From an uncultured Bacteroidales bacterium (lineage in GTDB: Bacteria > Bacteroidota > Bacteroidia > Bacteroidales > UBA932): a DNA stretch of 64,000 bases. How positions within the stretch are numbered: the first letter of the stretch is position 1; each line of letters opens with the position of its first letter. Of the stretch, positions 9,686-17,410 are shown in pieces. Below the pieces are notes generated by a model, which saw nothing but the letters and a program-made list of their open reading frames with translations, had not been told where the DNA came from and searched no databases. Where the stretch lies: NCBI GenBank assembly GCA_900319485.1, contig ONOQ01000001.1:22564-86563 (forward strand). Direction: 5' to 3'. The position numbers were made by a program, and so were the translations under genes.

Positions 9686-12280
9686 ATGAAAAAGTGTCTG
9701 TTTTTATTCATCCTTCTACTGCAAAATTGGAGTTTGTTTGCAGATGGCTTCTATTGCAAGCAGATAGGCATTGAAAACGGACTGTCCCAGTCTTCCGTCA
9801 CCACCGTCGCTTATGACGACAGAGGGGCCCTGTGGATAGGTACCAGATTCGGGCTCAACGAGTACAGGAACGGGGAACTTCGCACGGTGATCGGCAGGCA
9901 GGACAATTACGGGCAGGGCACATATATCTATATGCTGCACTGTGACAGCCGTGGAACGCTCTGGACTTCTACGGACAAGGGCCTTTTCAGGTATGATCCG
10001 GCGGGGGATCAGTTTATCCAGGAGAGCGAGAGCACGGTTACCTGCGCCGTGGATTCGCCGGAAGGCGTCTGGTTCGGGGCGCACTTCGGCCTTAAATACT
10101 ATTCTTACGCTGCCGGCGCGCTTTCCGGAGAAGACGGTGACGTTTACACTGATTACCTTTCGCTTTTCTATCATAACGGCGCCCTCTATTCCCTTGACAG
10201 GAGGGAGGGCCTTTCCGTCCATTCTCCTCAGGGGACTCAGAAAATAGAAATCCCGCACCTTGACGGAAACCTTGTGATGGCATCGGCCATAGATGGAGAT
10301 ACGCTGTACCTTTCCGTCCTCAATTACGGGCTTGTGGGATTCTCCCTTACGGAGATGAAGGAGGTCTATACCCTCCAGAGAGGGGAAGGCGGCCTTTCTT
10401 CAGAGCCGCTTCTTGCCCTTATGGTGTTTGACGGCGCCCTGTGGATGGGTTTTGACGGAGACAGCGTATGGATTATGGACCTTCATACTCACAGGATAGT
10501 TCCTCTTGACAGGCAACTGGCGCAGTCCGGGGCCAGGATTCCCCTTTCCGTGACAACCCTGTACCCTGACCGCCACGGAAATATATGGGTGGGCAGCGTC
10601 CGTTCCGGTCTGGTTGGCCTGAAACTCTCCCCAATAAAGGCGCTGTCGCTTACTGGTAAGGATCCGGAGGCTGAAAACGTCATCATTTCCCTCCTTGCAT
10701 CTGAGGACGGCAATGTCTATCTTGGAACGGACGGAAGCGGCATATGGCGTTACAATCAGTCGGAGGGGCTCACCTGCCTTGCCGGAAAGGACGGTCTCAA
10801 GGTAACCGCTTTGGCCGATTTCGATTCCCGAAGCCTCTGTCTAGGCACTTACAACAGGGGATATTTCCTGATGGACAGGCAGTCTTTCCGCCTCACTCCT
10901 TTTATAATTAAGGACAGGGAAACCAATGCGGATGAATGCTTTAACAGCAACTCTCCGTCCATCTATACGCTCCCTGACGGCCGGATGCTGTTTCTGGCGG
11001 TCAATACTTATCTGTACGATCCCCGCACAAGGCGTTTCTACCAGTTCAAGGATACAACTGAAGGAGAAGGCCTGGAACTTCTTGTGATAGGGGTTTCAGG
11101 AAGCGGAACCATATATGCGTATTCTTCTCCCGGCATTTTCACCATAGACCTTGAGTCGATGGAACTTAACCTGATATACAGGGTGGACGCCGGAACCGGG
11201 AGCATCAACACGGCCGTCTATCACGGAGGGATGGTGTGGTTCGGCACCAATTACGGGCTTTATTCTTTCGACCCCCGAAGTTCTCAGGTACAGAAGGTGA
11301 ACACCGGCCTTTTCTCCCGAGTAAGCCGCCTGGAGAGCAACGGCGCGGACAACCTCTGGATATCGGCCGACAATACACTTTTCCTCAGCCGCAACGGCGT
11401 CATTGAAGTGACGGGAGAAAACCGCGGCGTCCCGGCCAACGAGATTGTTTCCGGAACCTGCGCGCAGGACGGATCCATTTATCTTGGAGGCAACGCCGGC
11501 CTTGTGGAGATAGGGTCGGACTGCTATTTCGGAGACCCTGAAGAGCGAAGGATTGAACTCAAGGACCAGTCCCTTTCTTCAATAAGCCTTCCGTACAACT
11601 ATCCATCCCTCTCCCTTTCAGTGAACCTTGACGGAGCAGACCCTTTTGAACGCGTACTGTACCGGTATCAGTTGAAGGGCTCGTCGGATGTAAATGCGGA
11701 ATCATTCGACCAGTCCATTTCTCTTCCGGCCCTGAAACCCGGGCACTACAGGCTGCTTGTTTCTTATCTTAAGTCGGACGGCACGTGGAGCAGGCCCCAG
11801 ACTGTTTCAAGGATCCATATCAGAAGGCCGTGGTATCTTTCCGTGCCGATGCTTCTTGTGTATGTGCTACTGTTTATGGTGCTGGCGCTGTTTGGAATAG
11901 ACAGGCTCAGCCGGAGGCGTGTCCGCGCCCTGGAGGAAGCACTCAAGGCCCGGGACATCGTTTTCACTTCCAAGGTGGAGGAGTTCATAGAGCAGCATAT
12001 CACGGAGCCGGGCCTCAGTGTGTCGGACCTTGCGGGACATATGGCTATGAGCCGCGCCACGCTTTATTATAAGATGAACGCTTCTTTCGGCAAGGGTGTT
12101 GCGGAGGTTATCGAGGAGAAGAGGATGGCTATGGCGGAGGAACTTCTTTCCTCCACATCTTTCTCAATATTAGACATTTCGGAGAAAGTGGGGTATTCTT
12201 CTCCGCGCTACTTTGCCACCCGCTTCAAACTTCTCCACGACGGCCAGACGCCGCTGAAATACCGGAAGGCGCACCAATAA
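9686..12280 (+). CDS. Membrane one-component regulator: periplasmic beta-propeller, Y_Y_Y domain, AraC-type HTH
   Basis: Probable activator of the divergent susCD operon. The 864 residues show a signal peptide (1-19), many propeller blades of the two-component-regulator-propeller type (NGLSQSSVTTVAYDDRGALWIGTRFGLNEY; later DRHGNIWVGSVRSGLVGL, YHGGMVWFGTNYGLYSFD), a Y_Y_Y-like domain before the membrane (about 640-705), one transmembrane helix (about 719-741) and an AraC-family domain (about 760-864; SDLAGHMAMSRATLYYKM and ILDISEKVGYSSPRYFATRFK). Hybrid two-component regulators of this class normally have histidine kinase, ATPase and receiver domains between membrane and HTH; here only about 20 residues separate them. 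The gene is intact, so this appears to be a phosphorelay-free form. It would have to signal by conformation or dimerisation through the membrane. Confidence 0.9.
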   Translation: MKKCLFLFILLLQNWSLFADGFYCKQIGIENGLSQSSVTTVAYDDRGALWIGTRFGLNEYRNGELRTVIGRQDNYGQGTYIYMLHCDSRGTLWTSTDKGLFRYDPAGDQFIQESESTVTCAVDSPEGVWFGAHFGLKYYSYAAGALSGEDGDVYTDYLSLFYHNGALYSLDRREGLSVHSPQGTQKIEIPHLDGNLVMASAIDGDTLYLSVLNYGLVGFSLTEMKEVYTLQRGEGGLSSEPLLALMVFDGALWMGFDGDSVWIMDLHTHRIVPLDRQLAQSGARIPLSVTTLYPDRHGNIWVGSVRSGLVGLKLSPIKALSLTGKDPEAENVIISLLASEDGNVYLGTDGSGIWRYNQSEGLTCLAGKDGLKVTALADFDSRSLCLGTYNRGYFLMDRQSFRLTPFIIKDRETNADECFNSNSPSIYTLPDGRMLFLAVNTYLYDPRTRRFYQFKDTTEGEGLELLVIGVSGSGTIYAYSSPGIFTIDLESMELNLIYRVDAGTGSINTAVYHGGMVWFGTNYGLYSFDPRSSQVQKVNTGLFSRVSRLESNGADNLWISADNTLFLSRNGVIEVTGENRGVPANEIVSGTCAQDGSIYLGGNAGLVEIGSDCYFGDPEERRIELKDQSLSSISLPYNYPSLSLSVNLDGADPFERVLYRYQLKGSSDVNAESFDQSISLPALKPGHYRLLVSYLKSDGTWSRPQTVSRIHIRRPWYLSVPMLLVYVLLFMVLALFGIDRLSRRRVRALEEALKARDIVFTSKVEEFIEQHITEPGLSVSDLAGHMAMSRATLYYKMNASFGKGVAEVIEEKRMAMAEELLSSTSFSILDISEKVGYSSPRYFATRFKLLHDGQTPLKYRKAHQ

Positions 12281-12294
12281 TCGGCAAAATCGGC

Positions 12295-12302
12295 TAACTT
12301 TG
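12295..12302 (+). promoter_or_regulatory. -7 element (TAACTTTG) of the prsW-like gene
   Basis: An exact TAnnTTTG lies 5 bases before the ATG at 12308, so transcription would begin at or next to the start codon. Confidence 0.6.
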
Positions 12303-12307
12303 CACTT

Positions 12308-13030
12308 ATGTTACACGTTATAGCGCTGGCGGTGCTGCCCGCCCTTATCCTTATTTATTATACATATCAGCAGGATAAACTCCAGAGGGAGCCTGTAAAG
12401 AACATTGTGAAGGCGTTTTTCTACGGCTGGCTTTCCGTGTTTGCGTCGCTTCTCATTTCTATGCCGCTTATGTGGATGGGGGCGTTCCCGCAGGAGATAA
12501 CGTCTTTTTGGGGTGCTGTCCGCACGGCTTTCCTTGGTGCGGCAATCCCGGAGGAAACGGCAAAACTCTTCTGTCTGTGGCTTTTCCTCAGGAAATGCCG
12601 TGACTTTGACGAGCGTATGGACGGCATTGTATACGCCGTTTGCGTGGGTATGGGCTTTGCGGCTTTTGAGAATATCGAGTACCTCTTTGCTGCTGGCTCT
12701 GACTGGATTACAACGGGTATCGGCAGGTCCCTTACTGCTATCCCGGGCCACTTTGGCTTTGCCGTGATTATGGGTTACTACTATTCCCTCAACTGGTTCG
12801 ACAGGTACCGTGCCCCCGGCGCAGGCGTCAAGATGTGGCTGTACCCCGTGCTGGCCCACGGAATATATGACACCATTGCAATGCAGTCTGCTGTAACGCC
12901 TGAAATGAGCGGAATAATTTCCATCGTAATTCTTCTCTTCTGCTTCTGGGGAATGAAACTTGCCCGCCGCAAGATGTCCACCCACCTTCTGGCCGATTCC
13001 TATTCGGCCGCAGGCATAGATGAGCAGTAA
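12308..13030 (+). CDS. prsW: PrsW-family intramembrane metalloprotease
   Basis: A 240-residue polytopic membrane protein. PrsW in Bacillus cleaves the anti-sigma factor RsiW; related proteins are widespread and mostly of unknown target. Family motifs visible are the glutamate pair in PEETAK (about residue 80), GMGFAAFENIEYLF, and a late AHGIYD segment that supplies the metal-binding His, plus several hydrophobic helices including MLHVIALAVLPALILIYYTY at the N-terminus. An ECF sigma factor with a membrane-anchored partner is encoded at 40.7-42.4 kb, but nothing here links the two. The gene stands alone between the regulator and the tRNA. The family call is strong; the substrate is unknown. Confidence 0.88.
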   Translation: MLHVIALAVLPALILIYYTYQQDKLQREPVKNIVKAFFYGWLSVFASLLISMPLMWMGAFPQEITSFWGAVRTAFLGAAIPEETAKLFCLWLFLRKCRDFDERMDGIVYAVCVGMGFAAFENIEYLFAAGSDWITTGIGRSLTAIPGHFGFAVIMGYYYSLNWFDRYRAPGAGVKMWLYPVLAHGIYDTIAMQSAVTPEMSGIISIVILLFCFWGMKLARRKMSTHLLADSYSAAGIDEQ

Positions 13031-13032
13031 TT

Positions 13033-13063
13033 TTTGCAAATTCAGGATTTTGCAATAACTTTG
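13033..13063 (+). promoter_or_regulatory. Promoter of tRNA-Leu (TTTG-N19-TAACTTTG)
   Basis: TTTG at 13033-13036 and TAACTTTG at 13056-13063 are separated by 19 bases, the consensus Bacteroidota arrangement. The mature tRNA begins 16 bases later. This is the cleanest vegetative promoter in the window. Confidence 0.8.
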
Positions 13064-13078
13064 CAGTCCAACTCCAGG

Positions 13079-13161
13079 GCCCGAGTGGCGGAATGGTAGA
13101 CGCGCTGGACTCAAAATCCTGTGGTAGCAATACCGTGTGGGTTCGATTCCCACCTCGGGCA
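13079..13161 (+). tRNA. tRNA-Leu (anticodon CAA)
   Basis: The acceptor stem is GCCCGAG (13079-13085) paired with CTCGGGC (13154-13160), followed by an A discriminator. The anticodon CAA is at 13112-13114 within the loop CTCAAAA. There is a long class II variable arm (GGTA-GCAA-TACC), and a T-arm with GTTCGATTCC. CCA is not encoded. One U-U apposition is visible in the anticodon stem. It is read from its own promoter and followed directly by a strong terminator. Confidence 0.95.
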
Positions 13162-13162
13162 C

Positions 13163-13192
13163 AAAAAAAGAGACCGGCCGGTCTCTTTTTTT
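13163..13192 (+). terminator. Perfect 30-base palindrome, terminator of tRNA-Leu
   Basis: Seven A, a 16-base GC-rich self-complementary core, and seven T, beginning two bases after the tRNA discriminator. Being fully symmetric it can also stop transcription arriving on the minus strand. Confidence 0.9.
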
Positions 13193-13202
13193 GTGTATAT
13201 GC

Positions 13203-13233
13203 GTCGCAGGTCAGGGAGCAAAGTGTCGCAGGT
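13203..13233 (+). repeat. Family A: two GTCGCAGGT cores 22 bp apart (locus 1)
   Basis: Exact cores at 13203-13211 and 13225-13233. The same core with the same 22-base step occurs at 40434-40679 and 51480-51580. It lies between the tRNA terminator and the 3' end of the lipoprotein gene at 13251. No function is known to me. Confidence 0.8.
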
Positions 13234-13250
13234 CTGGGCACAAAAAGCAC

Positions 13251-13967
13251 TTAGTCTTTGACCGGACGGATGGGAAGTCCGTTCTCACGGTAAAGACCGT
13301 AACAGTCGGTATGTCCAAATCGCATGGCATCACCCTGTTTACGCTCATGCCATTCAATAGCATTTTCGCTACCTGAAGGCGTACCGGCAGCAAGCGCCAT
13401 AGAAGCCGTCCAGCACCAGGGATAGCCTGTTTCCTGAAGATTTTCCCCCACATAGTATCCTGTTTTCGGGAAATCTATGGTATTGCCATTGGGACCGGTG
13501 ACTGTCACAAGGCCAGGCTTGTTATAACTGAATGTGCATTTTGTGAATAGTTCCATGGCTTCTTCACGGGTGGGCATACGCCATCCATTGCCAAGGGTGG
13601 TCATTGCAGCATCATCTTCCGGCTGCAGGACAATCAGTTTGTCGGCAGTGCCTGAACTGGCGTGACTGTCATCCGTTGAGTACTTCTTAACCTTGTAGCC
13701 ATCCTTAAACTTGTACGAGTCGCCGTTGTAAACCTTTTTGGTTTCCGTCTCACCCCAGGCGTAATAATTGCCTGGATCAGAGGCATCCTTTGCGCCCAGA
13801 TTGGTCTTTGCCCACTTGACGCTCAGGCCAAGATCAATGGCGTCGGATGCTGCTACGGAAGTCTTTGTTTCTGAAGCCTTGACGCCAGTTTTCTTGTTGG
13901 AATTGCCGCCACATGAGACCATCGCAATAGCGGCAACGCACATGAGGAGGAGTGCAATCTTTTTCAT
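13251..13967 (-). CDS. Lipoprotein with a FISUMP/DUF1566-like C-terminal domain
   Basis: The start at 13967 is chosen because it opens with a lipoprotein signal (MKKIALLLMCVAAIAMVSCG); an in-frame ATG 39 bases earlier would overlap the upstream gene and destroy the leader. The mature protein has a short linker, then a domain found in many secreted Bacteroidota proteins: DAIDLGLSVKWAKTNLGA, YYAWGETETKK, NGWRMPTREEAMELF, GYPWCWTASMAL and the terminal GLPIRPVKD. This resembles the FISUMP (Fibrobacter major paralogous) and C-type-lectin-like folds; its role is not established. It is the last gene of a probable three-gene minus-strand operon, 16 bases after the 14706 lipoprotein. Confidence 0.8.
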   Translation of the reverse strand: MKKIALLLMCVAAIAMVSCGGNSNKKTGVKASETKTSVAASDAIDLGLSVKWAKTNLGAKDASDPGNYYAWGETETKKVYNGDSYKFKDGYKVKKYSTDDSHASSGTADKLIVLQPEDDAAMTTLGNGWRMPTREEAMELFTKCTFSYNKPGLVTVTGPNGNTIDFPKTGYYVGENLQETGYPWCWTASMALAAGTPSGSENAIEWHERKQGDAMRFGHTDCYGLYRENGLPIRPVKD

Positions 13968-13983
13968 GATATTTGTTTTTATA

Positions 13984-14706
13984 TTATTCGGGTTTATCCC
14001 ATTCAAATGCCTTTACAGAAGTATCCCAGCTCTTGATTTCGAATGTGGCGTTCTTGGACTCCTTATCCTTGTCCAGATAGTTGACGAACTTGTACACGAT
14101 CTTTGTAGCATCATCAACCCAATAATCGGCCTTGACTACAAAATCATAATCGTAGCGGGTACATTCAACGCCCAGGATTGTTTCTTTGTCGGATGTCGCC
14201 TCACCATATTTCTTGCAGTTGCCAGCAGGGACACCGGCATCAAACAGGACGTGGCACTCGGAGTTTTTGGCAAATCCGGCGAAGTTCAGGTAACTCTCAT
14301 CACCGCTGGTAAGAAGATTGGTCCACTTAACCGTGCTGTCTTCCTGCAAGGCCCCGCCAAAGGCTTTCAATGTTTTGCCGTCTTTGGCAAATTGGCAATA
14401 GAGATATAATACATAACGATAGCCCCTGTTCTCGTAGAACCATTCATTCCCCAATTTAATGAGGGTAATGTCTTCTTCCGCAGTGTTATACGAAGGCTGA
14501 TTCTTCATTACAATCTTCACATTGAGGGGGAATGTTGCCTCCAGGACCTTGGAATCCATCGTCTGGTCGGTCTGTTCGTTACCGTTGCTATTTCCATTTT
14601 CATTCCCGTTCCCGTTCACGTTGTCATCGGGAACTAATGATTTCTCACAGGCCGCGATCATTGAAGCACCGGCCAGGAGCATGATTGCCGTAAAAAACTT
14701 CTTCAT
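13984..14706 (-). CDS. Lipoprotein of unknown function
   Basis: A 240-residue protein starting MKKFFTAIMLLAGASMIAACEK, with the lipobox Cys at about position 20. It is followed by a low-complexity Asn/Gly/Glu linker (NVNGNGNENGNSNGNEQ, about 30-46) and a soluble domain of about 185 residues. I do not recognise the domain. Repeated beta-strand patterns and many aromatic residues suggest a beta-rich fold. It lies between a small LuxR-type protein (25 bases upstream) and another lipoprotein (16 bases downstream), so it is probably an envelope product under control of that regulator or of the divergent TPR-LuxR protein. Confidence 0.75.
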   Translation of the reverse strand: MKKFFTAIMLLAGASMIAACEKSLVPDDNVNGNGNENGNSNGNEQTDQTMDSKVLEATFPLNVKIVMKNQPSYNTAEEDITLIKLGNEWFYENRGYRYVLYLYCQFAKDGKTLKAFGGALQEDSTVKWTNLLTSGDESYLNFAGFAKNSECHVLFDAGVPAGNCKKYGEATSDKETILGVECTRYDYDFVVKADYWVDDATKIVYKFVNYLDKDKESKNATFEIKSWDTSVKAFEWDKPE

Positions 14707-14731
14707 TTCTTTAGTGTTTTGTTTAAATATG

Positions 14732-14947
14732 CTATAAGAGTTTTTGCGCCACCGCTTTCATCAACATTTCCCCGGTGGTGGCCGCATTGAATTTTGACTT
14801 GAGTCGCTGCCGGTACCATTTGATAGACGGCAGGCTGAGATGTAGATCCTCCGCTATCTCCGTACTTTTCTTTCCTTCTGCCAGCATCTTCAAAACCTTC
14901 TCCTCTGTGGCTGTCAGGACGATTTCATTGTCGTATAAGTCTTCCAT
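14732..14947 (-). CDS. Stand-alone LuxR/GerE-type HTH protein (71 aa)
   Basis: The protein is little more than a LuxR-type DNA-binding domain: LTATEEKVLKMLAEGKKSTEIAEDL, then the recognition-helix region SLPSIKWYRQRLKSKF. There is no receiver, ligand or membrane domain. Roughly half of the positions match the C-terminal HTH of the divergent membrane protein at 15092-16333, including IKW-RQRL and T-EML, so the two are probably paralogues. It is the first gene of the minus-strand operon with the two lipoproteins. Likely roles are a co-regulator or a competitor of the membrane-bound paralogue; this is inference. Confidence 0.8.
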   Translation of the reverse strand: MEDLYDNEIVLTATEEKVLKMLAEGKKSTEIAEDLHLSLPSIKWYRQRLKSKFNAATTGEMLMKAVAQKLL

Positions 14948-15076
14948 TCGCTTGGGATTAGTTTCCGCCTACAAAGTTCGTTAATCACAAGCATATGAGA
15001 CTTATACAAAAGTATAAAAATGAGCCGTGTCCGTGGTTTTTTTACCCTTGGAACTCTAAAAATGTGTCGCTTTTAC

Positions 15077-15084
15077 TAACTTTG
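15077..15084 (+). promoter_or_regulatory. -7 element (TAACTTTG) of the TPR-LuxR gene
   Basis: An exact TAnnTTTG, 7 bases before the ATG at 15092, predicting a leaderless or nearly leaderless mRNA. Confidence 0.6.
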
Positions 15085-15091
15085 CCCTACC

Positions 15092-16333
15092 ATGAAGCGT
15101 CTTTTAATCATACTTTGTTTAATACAGATCTACGCCACTCCGGCAAATGCACAGTACAACGACCACAGGGATCGGAAACTAGATTCCCTGGAGAACGTGG
15201 TGACCGGATGGACACCAGAGCGCCTTGCAAATGCCCCTTTTGAAACCAGGGCCGATGTATGCCTTGCTTTTTCGCAATTGATGTATGGATATGAGCGCAT
15301 CAACCCGGACCGTTCCATGTATGCTGCCAGAAGAGCCTACCACCTGGGCAATGAGCTTAAATCCCTCTACCAGCCCTATCTTGCCTCCAAGTTCATCGGC
15401 CAGCTTTTCTATAATAAGGAACAGTATGACAGCACCATCTTCTACTATCGCGTAGCTTTGGGTTATCTGGACCGCATGGCGGCTGGAGAGGCTGGCCCTG
15501 ACACCCCGCAGGGCTACCCACAGGAAAAGATAGACGATGCTGCATCAAGCCTATACGGCAATATCGGCAATCTTTACTATGAGATTGATTCTCTTACTCA
15601 GGCCATGAACTACTACGCCAAGGCCGGGGAGATATTCAAAAAATACGACTGGAAGATTAGCAGCTCCATCCTGGAACACAATATGGGCGATATCTGGGCC
15701 TACGAGGGGAATGACGCCAAGGCTGTCGAGTGCTACAACACAGCCATCAGATATGCACAGGAGGCCGACGATTCCTTATGGATGGCATCACCTAAGTTGG
15801 GACTCGGTGCTCTCTTTATGCGGCAGGGCAAAGTCACAAAGGCTTTAAAGTATCTTCATGAGGCCGATGAATACTACTCTAAGCATCAAGATCAGGAGTA
15901 CTACGACCGAATCGCTACGTTGGACATTATGGGGCAGGCCTACCAGACACAGAAACGGCAGCGATCCATGTTGGCAACGGCTTTTGCCGTTCTGGCCCTG
16001 GTCCTGCTGTCCCTCCTGATCATAACCCGTCGGGCGCTGCGCCTGAAAAGAGAGAACGTCGCGGCAGACGAAGCCATCGGAGAGGCCCTGACCCAGCTGG
16101 AAATGACAGACTCGCTGTTCCGGCTAAAGATGGACCAGAATGTGCAGCTGAGCAGAGGAGAACAGGAAATCCTTCCCATGATTGCCGAAGGACTCACCAG
16201 CAAGGACATCGCAAAACGCCTTTTCGTCACGGAACAGACCATCAAATGGCGCCGCCAGCGTCTTCTCGCAAAGTTCGACGCCAGGAACACGGCAGAAATG
16301 CTTTCAAAAGCACGCGAGATAGGATTGCTATAA
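15092..16333 (+). CDS. Membrane-anchored TPR regulator with C-terminal LuxR-type HTH
   Basis: The 413 residues show a signal peptide (MKRLLIILCLIQIYATPANAQ), helical TPR-like repeats (about 60-280; NIGNLYYEIDSLTQAMNYYAKAGEIF and HNMGDIWAYEGNDAKAVECYNTAI), one transmembrane helix (about 290-312) and a LuxR/GerE HTH at the C-terminus (EILPMIAEGLTSKDIAKRLF, TIKWRRQRLLAKF). The TPR region should therefore be periplasmic and the HTH cytoplasmic, a design seen in several Bacteroidota transcription factors. It diverges from the small LuxR gene and lipoproteins, which are its most likely targets. The signal sensed is unknown. Confidence 0.85.
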   Translation: MKRLLIILCLIQIYATPANAQYNDHRDRKLDSLENVVTGWTPERLANAPFETRADVCLAFSQLMYGYERINPDRSMYAARRAYHLGNELKSLYQPYLASKFIGQLFYNKEQYDSTIFYYRVALGYLDRMAAGEAGPDTPQGYPQEKIDDAASSLYGNIGNLYYEIDSLTQAMNYYAKAGEIFKKYDWKISSSILEHNMGDIWAYEGNDAKAVECYNTAIRYAQEADDSLWMASPKLGLGALFMRQGKVTKALKYLHEADEYYSKHQDQEYYDRIATLDIMGQAYQTQKRQRSMLATAFAVLALVLLSLLIITRRALRLKRENVAADEAIGEALTQLEMTDSLFRLKMDQNVQLSRGEQEILPMIAEGLTSKDIAKRLFVTEQTIKWRRQRLLAKFDARNTAEMLSKAREIGLL

Positions 16334-16464
16334 GTTTCCGCTTTAGGTATAAGTGCGGGAGGTGTGACATTTTTGGGCTCATCACCCGCAGGTCTGGCCC
16401 CGATGCTCATCTTCGCCGCCTGCAGGTTTATCTGCAAATAGTATTGCAATTTGTGTAGAAATGC

Positions 16465-16472
16465 TATCTTTG
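16465..16472 (+). promoter_or_regulatory. -7 element (TATCTTTG) of the TerB-like gene
   Basis: An exact TAnnTTTG, 26 bases before the ATG at 16499. The 165-base gap before this gene otherwise shows no gene. It contains one degenerate family A-like core (CCCGCAGGT near 16387) that I do not count. Confidence 0.55.
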
Positions 16473-16498
16473 CATAAAACAATTGATACTAACACATT

Positions 16499-17410
16499 AT
16501 GGCAACACTAAATTTATCTTACGAAGACCTTGCGTCCGTGATCTGCCTGGCAGTTCACCTTGCAAACGCCGACGGTAACGTTTCCGACGACGAAATGGAG
16601 GCTATTGTGAAAGCAATCACAGACCAGTATAACTTTGAGGGCCGGCAGGATCTCCTGAAGCAGTATATCAACGACGGGATGGCGATGGCCCCCCAGGTTG
16701 CCCTTCAGCACATAGCCGCTTTCGGCCCCGTGGAAAAGCAGTGGACCTCCAACTTCTTTGTGAAGACCATCGTGGCCGACGGAAACCTTGAGGAGAACGA
16801 GAAGAGCCTCTACTGGGATATCCAGGAAAAGTGCGGTCTTCCGGACCACAACCTTGAGGGCGGCTCATCCTCTTCAAATTCCGCACAGAATGAAAGCGAC
16901 ATCAAACTGGACCAGCAAACCTGCGTGACAATCAGTTACCGCCGCGTCAATGAAAGTATCTGCGACGGCTACGTTGGTTTTGTCCAGTACGACAGACAGG
17001 CCAAGGTGAGGGACAAGGTCTTTGCGTGGTTCCAGGATGCAGAATCCCTCCGCTTCCACAGGTCATCAAAGAATCTTGACTACCTAAACTCCAAACTTGG
17101 CCTCAGCGGCGGATGGAGCCTCATTATGATTTACGCAAATAAAGACTACTGGGCCGATCCAAAACTGAACCGCGCCGGCACCCTCATTGTGGGCGAGGAA
17201 GTTTACGGTCCCGTGTTCTTTGTCCTTGAAAACGGTGACAAGACCCTGATGGGCTTCAATTACAAGAGTTTCATAGAGAAACTGCTTGGAGAACTCTACG
17301 CCCTTGACAACGGCATTCTGGTCACCGGTGAAGAAGAGCCTGCGCTTACCCGCCGCTACCTTGTAACGGCGCTTACCGCGCTTGGGGAACTGAAGGGTAC
17401 TAAATGCTAA
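16499..17410 (+). CDS. TerB-like domain protein with an unrecognised C-terminal domain
   Basis: Residues about 1-120 look like a TerB-type helical domain. There are two acidic metal-loop-like segments, HLANADGNVSDDEMEAI and IVADGNLEENEKSLYWDI, which is the characteristic paired DGxxxxxE pattern. A Ser/Asn linker (SSSSNSAQNESD) leads to a 170-residue C-terminal domain (KLDQQTCVTISYRRVNES onward) that I do not recognise. There is no signal peptide, so it is cytoplasmic. TerB domains are linked to tellurite resistance and envelope stress, but this gene is isolated and no other ter genes are present. Its last 11 bases overlap the 3' end of the convergent esterase. Confidence 0.7.
   Translation: MATLNLSYEDLASVICLAVHLANADGNVSDDEMEAIVKAITDQYNFEGRQDLLKQYINDGMAMAPQVALQHIAAFGPVEKQWTSNFFVKTIVADGNLEENEKSLYWDIQEKCGLPDHNLEGGSSSSNSAQNESDIKLDQQTCVTISYRRVNESICDGYVGFVQYDRQAKVRDKVFAWFQDAESLRFHRSSKNLDYLNSKLGLSGGWSLIMIYANKDYWADPKLNRAGTLIVGEEVYGPVFFVLENGDKTLMGFNYKSFIEKLLGELYALDNGILVTGEEEPALTRRYLVTALTALGELKGTKC

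Noticed and set aside
13163-13192. Regulatory operator palindrome
   Set aside because: The A7 and T7 ends and its position right after the tRNA make a terminator the simpler reading.
16380-16440. Fourth family A locus
   Set aside because: Only one degenerate core (CCCGCAGGT) is present, with no partner at 22 bp.
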